A DNA stretch of 47,163 nt, from positions 1 through 47,163 of the forward strand of contig JAHAZB010000080.1 of the NCBI GenBank assembly GCA_018384175.1, in the 5' to 3' direction. How positions within the stretch are numbered: the stretch's first letter is position 1; each line of letters starts with the position of its first letter. This stretch comes from Eubacteriales bacterium. Lineage in GTDB: Bacteria > Bacillota > Clostridia > UBA1381. Below, one piece after another: positions 8,831-14,344 of the stretch. The notes under the pieces were generated by a model, which was not told the DNA's origin, ran no database searches, and saw only the letters and a list, made by a program, of their open reading frames with translations. A program made the position numbers and the translations under genes.

Positions 8831-8896
8831 GCTTTAAGTAGTGCCATTTGTACGCCGGCGCTACTCAAAGCAGCAATCTGCGCGATTGTTTTCTGC
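8831..8896 (+). other. Two consecutive hairpins between paaK and the ACT gene
   Basis: Hairpin A: 8831-8845 pairs with 8857-8871 (15 positions, one A-C mismatch, one T-G pair), loop of 11 nt. Hairpin B: GCAG/CTGC outer (8870-8873, 8893-8896) and CAATC/GATTG inner (8874-8878, 8884-8888). No T-run follows, so these are not simple terminators. They lie 44 nt before the ACT start and could be a processing site, an mRNA stabiliser or a decayed repeat. Confidence 0.55.
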
Positions 8897-8939
8897 GTAA
8901 AGCTTGTGATTGAATTGTAGTGATTGAAGGAGGATTAAA

Positions 8940-9377
8940 ATGATTATAAAGCAGATTTCCGTATTTGTGGAAAATGGTGTCGGAGGAATTTCCGAGATAA
9001 CAAAAATCCTGAGTGATAACAATATAAATATCCGTTCTGCATATGTTGCAGATACAGCAGAGTTCGGTATTTTAAGACTCATTGTAACAGATACTAAAAA
9101 GGCTGAAAAGGTTTTGGGTGATAGCGGTATAGCTGTTAAGGAAACAGATGTTATTGCTGTTGAAATGAGTGATACACCGGGTGGTCTTGGCGGAATACTT
9201 GATGTTCTTTCGGATAACGGTGTAAATATAGAATACCTTTATGCGTTTGTCGGTAAGGGCGAGAGTGGTGCTTTGATGGTGTTTAAGGCAGATGATGCCC
9301 AGAAGGCAGAGACAGTACTTGAGAATTCAGGCATAGTTGATATAAATGCAACGTCAGTTTATGACAGCCTGAAATAA
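8940..9377 (+). CDS. Tandem ACT-domain protein
   Basis: 145 aa in two ACT repeats. The first (IIKQISVFVENGVGGISEIT, then DNNINIRSAYVAD) and second (VIAVEMSDTPGGLGGILDVL, then DNGVNIEYLYAFVG) each show the strand-loop-helix with glycines typical of amino acid binding. GAAGGAGGA before the ATG at 8940 is a strong ribosome site. Proteins of this type usually follow phenylacetate-CoA ligase in anaerobes and are thought to sense aromatic amino acids. Here it probably gives feedback on the Ior/PaaK pathway. There is no DNA-binding or catalytic domain. Confidence 0.9.
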   Translation: MIIKQISVFVENGVGGISEITKILSDNNINIRSAYVADTAEFGILRLIVTDTKKAEKVLGDSGIAVKETDVIAVEMSDTPGGLGGILDVLSDNGVNIEYLYAFVGKGESGALMVFKADDAQKAETVLENSGIVDINATSVYDSLK

Positions 9378-9389
9378 TATAAATTAATA

Positions 9390-9432
9390 CGCACAGCGGG
9401 GTATTTGCTCTGCTGTGCGATATTGCATTTTT
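9390..9432 (+). terminator. Probable terminator of the ior-paaK-ACT operon
   Basis: CGCACAGCGGGG (9390-9401) pairs with CTCTGCTGTGCG (9408-9419): 12 bp with two G-T pairs and a 6-nt loop. The T-run (9428-9432) begins 8 nt after the stem, so efficiency is uncertain. Confidence 0.6.
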
Positions 9433-9449
9433 GAGAGGAATAACAATCA

Positions 9450-9992
9450 ATGGATTTTACAGAAAGAACAATAGAATCAGAAATGATTTATGACGGAAGA
9501 ATACTAAAATTCAAAATAGATAAAGTAGAGCTTCCGAATGGTGAAATAGGAGAAAGAGAGCTTGTTGAGCATCCGGGCGGAGTTGCGGTGGTAGCTGTTG
9601 ATGACGAGGGAAATATCCTTATGGTAGAACAGTATAGGAAACCGTATGAGAGAAATCTTCTGGAAATTCCGGCAGGAAAGCTTGACAAGAATGAAGATAT
9701 AGAAGATTGCGGCAGACGTGAGCTTGAGGAGGAAACAGGATATATCGCAGAAAAGTTTGAATATCTTGGTGAGTGCTATCCGTCGGTGGGCTACACAAAT
9801 GAGATAATCCGTATCTTTCTTGCAACCGGACTTTCAAAGACAAGTCAAAATCTTGACGATGATGAGTTTTTGAACGTGTATAAGCTTCCTGTTCGTGAAG
9901 TGCTGGATAAGATTATGAATAATGAGCTTGCTGATGCAAAGACCGTTATGGGTGTGATGAAGGCAGTGGTAAAGCTTGGAATTGTAAAATAG
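9450..9992 (+). CDS. nudF: Nudix hydrolase, ADP-ribose pyrophosphatase-like
   Basis: 180 aa. The Nudix box is complete: GKLDKNEDIEDCGRRELEEE followed by TGY, carrying the REx2EE metal-binding glutamates. The preceding segment VAVDDEGNILMVEQYRKPYE and the LLEIPAGKLD lead-in are typical of ADP-ribose pyrophosphatases that clear ADP-ribose to AMP and ribose 5-phosphate. Ribosome site GAGAGGA at 9433-9439, ATG at 9450. It begins a set of small housekeeping genes (DJ-1, cyclo-ligase). Confidence 0.9.
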   Translation: MDFTERTIESEMIYDGRILKFKIDKVELPNGEIGERELVEHPGGVAVVAVDDEGNILMVEQYRKPYERNLLEIPAGKLDKNEDIEDCGRRELEEETGYIAEKFEYLGECYPSVGYTNEIIRIFLATGLSKTSQNLDDDEFLNVYKLPVREVLDKIMNNELADAKTVMGVMKAVVKLGIVK

Positions 9993-10005
9993 GAAGGAGT
10001 CGCTT

Positions 10006-10539
10006 ATGATATATGTACTTTTAGTAGACGGATTTGAGGAAATTGAGGCGTTAGAGCCTGTTGATATAATGCGTCGTGCAGGCCTTGAGGTAAAGACAGT
10101 CGGTGTGTATGATAAGATGGTATGCGGCTCACATAATATAAAGGTTGAAGCGGATATTACAATTGATGAGGTTGATGTTGATAATATGGAGCTTCTGATG
10201 CTTCCGGGCGGACCGGGACACGAAAAGCTTGATGCATCAAATGATGCACATGGTCTTATAAATACTGCACATTCAAAGGGTGTATATATTTCGGCTATTT
10301 GTGCGGCACCCTCTATTATTGGTAAAAAAGGACTTTTGGACGGCAAGAAGGCAACCTGTTTTCCGGGGTTTGAAAAATATCTTTACGGAGCAGATGTTAC
10401 GGGTGAAAAGGTAGCTCATGATGGACGGTTCATTACCGGAAAAGGTGCAGGTGCGGCGGCTGATTTCGGCTTTAAGATGGTAGAACTTCTTTTAAGTCAG
10501 GAAAAGGCTGACGAACTAAGGAGTGTAATGCAGTATTGA
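10006..10539 (+). CDS. DJ-1/PfpI family protein
   Basis: 177 aa, a single DJ-1 domain. The nucleophile-elbow cysteine is Cys99 in ISAICAAPSIIG, with the conserved glutamates in FEEIEALEPVDIMRRAG near the N-terminus. LLMLPGGPGHEKL is the second family motif, and ITGKGAGAAADFG closes the fold. Members act as glyoxalase III/deglycase-like or redox stress proteins; the exact reaction cannot be told from sequence. GGAAGGAG precedes the ATG by 8 nt. The stop TGA overlaps the TTG start of the next gene. Confidence 0.9.
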   Translation: MIYVLLVDGFEEIEALEPVDIMRRAGLEVKTVGVYDKMVCGSHNIKVEADITIDEVDVDNMELLMLPGGPGHEKLDASNDAHGLINTAHSKGVYISAICAAPSIIGKKGLLDGKKATCFPGFEKYLYGADVTGEKVAHDGRFITGKGAGAAADFGFKMVELLLSQEKADELRSVMQY

Positions 10540-11102
10540 AAAAGGAACAGAGAAAGCAGTTTATAAGAAAAAGAAAAGAAAGCTTTGATATGGAAAAATG
10601 TCTGGCAGTTTCTGAAAAGATACTTGTTCTTGACGAATACAAAAATGCAAAAAACATTCTTTGTTATGCATCCTATAACTGTGAGGTTGATACATTTTAT
10701 CTAATGAATAAAATTATCGCAGACGGCAAAAATCTCTATCTTCCAAGATGTGTTACCGAAACGAAAGAGATGGATGTGTGCATAGTTAAGGATTTGACAG
10801 AGCTTAAAACAGGAACATATGGAATAAAAGAGCCTGTTGGAGAAGGTGTATCTGCACAGCTTCTGGACTTAATCATAGTTCCGATGGTTGCATTTGACAG
10901 ACGGAAAACACGACTTGGCTACGGTGGTGGTTATTATGACAGATTTTTACCGAAAACTGACGCTGTTAAGGTCGGGATTGCATTTTCTGTTCAGGAGTCG
11001 GACAGTCTTGTAAAAGAGATGACAGATATACCAATGGATATAATTATAACCGAAAAAGAGGTGATAAGAGGAAAAACATTGACTGAATCATCACACAATT
11101 AA
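10536..11102 (+). CDS. 5-formyltetrahydrofolate cyclo-ligase
   Basis: 188 aa. It converts 5-formyl-THF with ATP to 5,10-methenyl-THF in folate recycling. The family signature RRKTRLGYGGGYYDRFL is present, as are the N-terminal KKEQRKQFIRKRKE basic segment and the IIVPMVAFD strand. The start is TTG at 10536, inside the DJ-1 stop (TTGA); AAGGAG at 10518-10523 lies 12 nt upstream, somewhat far. No ATG nearby gives a better N-terminus, so TTG is favoured, with translational coupling. Confidence 0.92.
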   Translation: MKKEQRKQFIRKRKESFDMEKCLAVSEKILVLDEYKNAKNILCYASYNCEVDTFYLMNKIIADGKNLYLPRCVTETKEMDVCIVKDLTELKTGTYGIKEPVGEGVSAQLLDLIIVPMVAFDRRKTRLGYGGGYYDRFLPKTDAVKVGIAFSVQESDSLVKEMTDIPMDIIITEKEVIRGKTLTESSHN

Positions 11103-11294
11103 CAGGCGTTAAAACAATTCTTAACGTACGGGTTCTACGACACCACTTATTTGTGCTTGAAAGATGATTCTAACACTGATTTTTATACTGTTTTCGGAAA
11201 GGTCCTCTACAACTCACCTCGTCGTGCTTTGTAGTATATTTTTCCTCAATTACAGTATACCAAAAAAAATAGCCGCAGGTCTGCACTTTCATTT
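11103..11294 (+). other. Intergenic spacer before the CPBP protease gene
   Basis: About 190 nt without a credible gene. It holds CGTTAA/TTAACG (11107-11112, 11121-11126) and CTACAA/TTGTAG (about 11208 and 11231) small inverted repeats, and a TATTTGTGC resembling the start of the dispersed repeat that follows. I see no clear terminator or consensus promoter. Confidence 0.35.
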
Positions 11295-11337
11295 CTATTT
11301 GTGCTGACGCTTTAGCGGCAGAATGGAGATTTTTATG
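11295..11337 (+). repeat. Dispersed repeat, copy 2 (provides CPBP gene ribosome site and ATG)
   Basis: This matches 6882-6923 closely: 15 bases at the start with one change, a short variable centre (CTTTA), and 23 bases at the end with one change. It contains GGAG (11325-11328) and the start codon at 11335. The two downstream genes are unrelated, so the similarity is not gene duplication. Confidence 0.75.
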
Positions 11338-12255
11338 AATAAAGGACGAGGTTTTCAGCATGGCTGGTGGCTGATGCTGATTACTCTTGGGGTAATGTTG
11401 GCAACTGCATTGCCGTTCTCGTTTGCGTATTCTGAAGACAAGCAGTTTGCTTATATGATGTTTAATGAAATTACCCTGATTATACCTCTTTTGGTTGGAT
11501 TTTGTTTTGTAAATGCAGAAGATTGTAGTGGGAGTATTATTGATAGAATTGGTATAAAAGGTTTTTCGCCTAAAGTTTTGCCGTTTATTATTCTGCTTCT
11601 TGTAGCGGGGCAGTTCTTTGTAAACTATGCGACACTTCCAATACAAACGATACTTACTATTCTGCTTGGTGGCAGAGAATATGATTTTGCGAACGGTGTG
11701 GAGAATTTGTGGCAGAACATTCTGCTTATGTGTGTGCTTGCGCCAATATTTGAGGAGATACTTTGCAGAGGTATCCTGATGGATTTGTTCAAACGGTATG
11801 GAGTTGCAAAAATGCTTATTTACTCATCTTTTGGCTTTGCAGTTCTGCACTTTGATATGCAATCGCTTATACCACTCTTTTTTATAGGTATTTTGCTCGG
11901 TATGATAAGAATTACAACCGATTCAATATTTGCGGCGATGGTTGCACATTCTGCAAGTAATCTTTTTGCTCTGCTTTCTATAACATTTGAGCAATTCGGA
12001 GTATTTGCTGAAACTGTTATAGTGATTCTTGGAACTGTCGCATTTCCGTTTCTTGTATGGTACTATTTTAAGAAGTGTAGCGGATGCTTTAAGTGCCGTA
12101 GAGAGTTGATTCAGGCAGAGGCTTCGCCCACGGGATTTTCGGCGGCGTTGGTAATAATACTTTTTCTGTTTGTAATATCGGGATTTGCATTGGCAGTATC
12201 GAGGTTTATTAGCGGAGAACTGTTTTATGACATCAGAAGTTTGTTTATCTACTAA
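11335..12255 (+). CDS. CPBP family intramembrane glutamic endopeptidase
   Basis: 306 aa with about eight hydrophobic segments. The family motifs are present: EEILCRG (EExxxR, catalytic glutamates), HFDMQSLIPLFFIGILLG with its conserved His, and HSASN in the next helix. These membrane proteases are related to eukaryotic CAAX prenyl endopeptidases; bacterial members act in peptide maturation, immunity or stress. A Cys-rich loop (KKCSGCFKCRREL) precedes the last hydrophobic segment and may bind a metal. In-frame ATG at 11323 is less likely than the ATG at 11335, 6 nt after GGAG. It lies 14 nt from tatD. Confidence 0.9.
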   Translation: MNKGRGFQHGWWLMLITLGVMLATALPFSFAYSEDKQFAYMMFNEITLIIPLLVGFCFVNAEDCSGSIIDRIGIKGFSPKVLPFIILLLVAGQFFVNYATLPIQTILTILLGGREYDFANGVENLWQNILLMCVLAPIFEEILCRGILMDLFKRYGVAKMLIYSSFGFAVLHFDMQSLIPLFFIGILLGMIRITTDSIFAAMVAHSASNLFALLSITFEQFGVFAETVIVILGTVAFPFLVWYYFKKCSGCFKCRRELIQAEASPTGFSAALVIILFLFVISGFALAVSRFISGELFYDIRSLFIY

Positions 12256-12269
12256 AGGAGGAGTAAAAA

Positions 12270-13034
12270 GTGCTTTTTGATTCGCACGCACATTATGATG
12301 ACGCAAGATTTGACGCAGACAGATTTGATGTGCTTGATAAAATGCCACAGAATAATGTCGGGCTTATAATGAATGCTTGTGCAGCAATGAGTGATATAGA
12401 CAGAATTATAGAAATGTGTAATCGCTACGATTTTATGTACGGCTCTGTTGGTGTTCATCCGTCCGATTGTGAAGGACTTACAGAAGCCGATATGGAAAGG
12501 CTCAAAAAAGAGAGCGAACACGAGAAAATCAAAGCGATAGGAGAAATTGGTCTTGATTATTACTATGACGATGTTCCGCGTGATGTTCAGAAAAAATGGT
12601 TTGCAAGGCAGATAGAGCTTGCAAAAGAGGTGAAAATGCCTATTGTAGTCCATGACAGAGATGCCCATCAGGATACGGTTGACATAATGCGAAGCAGTAG
12701 CGCAAAGGATGTTGGCGGAGTATTACACTGCTTTTCGGGTAGTTGTGATATGGCAAGAGATATTCTTGATATGGGATTTTATATTGCGTTTGGCGGAACG
12801 CTTACATTTAAGAATGCAAGACGAGCTGTTGAGGCGGCAGAATATGTGCCGATTGACAGAATTTTGATTGAAACAGATTCGCCATACTTAGCACCTGTAC
12901 CGGAGCGGGGCAAGAGAAACGACTCTACTTTGGTAAAATATGTGGCAGAGAAGCTTGCCGAGATAAAAGGCATTGATGCTGCTGAGGTGGAAAGAATAAC
13001 GTTTGAAAATGCAAAAAAATTGTTTAATATATAG
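12270..13034 (+). CDS. tatD: TatD family metal-dependent deoxyribonuclease
   Basis: 254 aa, usual length. Metal ligands are visible in order: FDSHAHYDD (HxH), GEIGLDYYYD (Glu), IVVHDRDAHQD (His), GVLHCFSG (His) and ETDSPYLAPVPERGKRN (Asp). The family hydrolyses DNA 3' ends with divalent metals. The start is GTG at 12270 with an excellent AAAGGAGGAG at 12254-12263. It is followed at 12 nt by a radical SAM gene of the TatD-associated type, a pairing seen in many Clostridia. Confidence 0.95.
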   Translation: MLFDSHAHYDDARFDADRFDVLDKMPQNNVGLIMNACAAMSDIDRIIEMCNRYDFMYGSVGVHPSDCEGLTEADMERLKKESEHEKIKAIGEIGLDYYYDDVPRDVQKKWFARQIELAKEVKMPIVVHDRDAHQDTVDIMRSSSAKDVGGVLHCFSGSCDMARDILDMGFYIAFGGTLTFKNARRAVEAAEYVPIDRILIETDSPYLAPVPERGKRNDSTLVKYVAEKLAEIKGIDAAEVERITFENAKKLFNI

Positions 13035-13046
13035 GAGAAAAAGATA

Positions 13047-13652
13047 ATGGCAGGAATGAATATAGCATATCCCTTTGAGGGACATTTGTATATCAATCTT
13101 ACAAACCGTTGTACAAATAAGTGTAAGTTCTGTATAAGATTTACTCCGTCTGGGGTTGACGGAATAGATTTGTGGCTTGAAAGAGAGCCTACTGTTGAAG
13201 AAATCAAGGCAGCGCTTATCAAAGCTGAGTTTAAGACGTATAACGAGATAGTATTTTGCGGCTACGGTGAGCCGATGCTAAGATATGATGCAATTGTTGA
13301 GGTGGCAAAGTTTATACGAGAGAACACCGCGGCAAAAATAAGAATTAACACTAATGGACACGCAAACCGTGCGGCAGGTAAGGATATTACTCCCGAACTT
13401 GAAGGTATAGTAGATGTGATTTCAATAAGTCTTAATGCAAAGAATGCAAAGGAATATAATGAAATTTGTGTTTGTGATTATGGCGAGGAAGGCTTTTATG
13501 AAATGCTGGACTTTGCAAAGAAAGCAAAAAGATATGTGCCGAAAGTCGTTTTAAGTGTAGTTGACACGATAAGCAAGGAGGATATTGAGGCTTGCAGAAA
13601 AATCGCTGAAGAAGTCGGTGTAGAGTATAGGGTAAGAGTGTATTCGGAATAA
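13047..13652 (+). CDS. TatD-associated radical SAM protein
   Basis: 201 aa. The radical SAM cluster motif is CTNKCKFC (CxxxCxxC), within NLTNRCTNKCKFCIRF near residue 20. VFCGYGEPMLRYDA is the following GxxxP-type region, and INTNGHANR is a second typical strand. The protein is short for the superfamily and lacks an auxiliary cluster domain. Members next to tatD are widespread, and their reaction has not been assigned to my knowledge. The ATG at 13047 follows AGGAGAAA. A strong bidirectional terminator ends the unit. Confidence 0.92.
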   Translation: MAGMNIAYPFEGHLYINLTNRCTNKCKFCIRFTPSGVDGIDLWLEREPTVEEIKAALIKAEFKTYNEIVFCGYGEPMLRYDAIVEVAKFIRENTAAKIRINTNGHANRAAGKDITPELEGIVDVISISLNAKNAKEYNEICVCDYGEEGFYEMLDFAKKAKRYVPKVVLSVVDTISKEDIEACRKIAEEVGVEYRVRVYSE

Positions 13653-13665
13653 TTGAATAACGAAT

Positions 13666-13695
13666 AAAAACTGTCTCAGTAATGAGACAGTTTTT
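13666..13695. terminator. Bidirectional terminator between the radical SAM and DtxR genes
   Basis: AAAAACTGTCTCA (13666-13678) and TGAGACAGTTTTT (13683-13695) form a perfect 13-bp stem with a GTAA loop. T-runs on both strands make it usable by both convergent genes; it touches the stop codon of the minus-strand regulator. Confidence 0.9.
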
Positions 13696-14072
13696 TAATA
13701 ATTATATCCGTTTTTATTTATAAATTCCTTAAGCTTCTGAAATGTCTGGTCGCTGATATCGTGTTCGATTTTGCAGCTGTCATCATATGCAGTAGCTTCA
13801 TCAACACCGATTGCCATAAGTGCTGCAGCTATTGTACGATGGCGGTCATATACACTTTCTGCAATTTCAAGTCCCTTTTCTGTAAGGGTAATTCCGCCAT
13901 CATCACCTATTACGATATACCCTTCTTCACGAAAATGCTTCATAGCAACAGAAACGCTCGGCTTGGTTACACTAAGCTCGTTTGCAATATCAATGCTTCT
14001 GACATAACCTTTTTTATTCTTCAATACGAGTATTGACTCTAAATAGTTTTCTGCCGATTCTTTTATTATCAT
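13695..14072 (-). CDS. DtxR/MntR family metal-dependent repressor
   Basis: 125 aa: N-terminal winged helix (DIANELSVTKPSVSVAMKHF is the HTH) and a metal-binding dimerisation domain, without the C-terminal SH3-like domain. Aligning by eye with MntR and DtxR: His78 (YDRH), Cys100, Glu103 and His104 in SCKIEH. Cys at this place matches DtxR Cys102, where MntR has Glu99, so iron rather than manganese sensing is likely. Asn9 replaces the MntR Asp8/DtxR Met10 position, and Glu12 is kept. Start: ATG at 14072 after TGAGGT; an upstream TTG is in frame. It lies next to copA and opposite feoAB, and probably controls feo. It has its own consensus promoter overlapped by a 28-bp inverted repeat. Confidence 0.92.
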   Translation of the reverse strand: MIIKESAENYLESILVLKNKKGYVRSIDIANELSVTKPSVSVAMKHFREEGYIVIGDDGGITLTEKGLEIAESVYDRHRTIAAALMAIGVDEATAYDDSCKIEHDISDQTFQKLKEFINKNGYNY

Positions 14073-14078
14073 ATAAAA

Positions 14079-14106
14079 ATACCTCAAAATAAATCTTTTG
14101 AGGTAT
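14079..14106. promoter_or_regulatory. 28-bp perfect inverted repeat over the DtxR-type gene start site
   Basis: ATACCTCAAAA (14079-14089) and TTTTGAGGTAT (14096-14106) are perfect inverted copies with a 6-bp spacer. It overlaps the last two bases of the -10 and covers the transcription start and ribosome site of the minus-strand regulator. It is a likely operator for autoregulation. As RNA it would also pair the ribosome site. Confidence 0.7.
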
Positions 14107-14133
14107 TATATCATATTATGTTGAATTTGTCAA
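14105..14133 (-). promoter_or_regulatory. Consensus promoter of the DtxR-type gene
   Basis: On the minus strand TTGACA (14133-14128), 17-bp spacer, TATAAT (14110-14105), with TG upstream of the -10. It lies entirely between the copA stop and the regulator, so the regulator can be made independently of copA. Confidence 0.85.
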
Positions 14134-14140
14134 AACAAGA

Positions 14141-14344
14141 TTATCCGATTACCTTATAGCCCTGGTCCTCAACAGCCTTTTTTAGAATATCGTCAGATAC
14201 TTCTTTTGAAAGCTTTATGGTAGCACAGTTTTCCTCGTGGCTTACAATTGCTTCTGTAACACCGTCAATCGCCTCTAATACTGACTTTACTCTGCCAGAA
14301 CAATGTCCGCACATCATACCTTCGATTTTCATTGTCTTTTCCAT
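14141..14344 (-). CDS. copZ: Possible free CopZ copper chaperone from an internal start in copA
   Basis: In frame with copA, the ATG at 14344-14342 is preceded by AAGGAG (14359-14354) at 9 nt, an ideal ribosome site. It would give a 67-aa HMA protein starting MEKTMKIEGMMCGHCSGRV, the normal size of CopZ, with the MxCxxC copper site. The reading frame between the ATPase and this domain is open, so both a fused and a free form are possible. Alternatively it is a former copZ gene fused by loss of the copA stop, with the ribosome site a relic. Confidence 0.5.
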   Translation of the reverse strand: MEKTMKIEGMMCGHCSGRVKSVLEAIDGVTEAIVSHEENCATIKLSKEVSDDILKKAVEDQGYKVIG

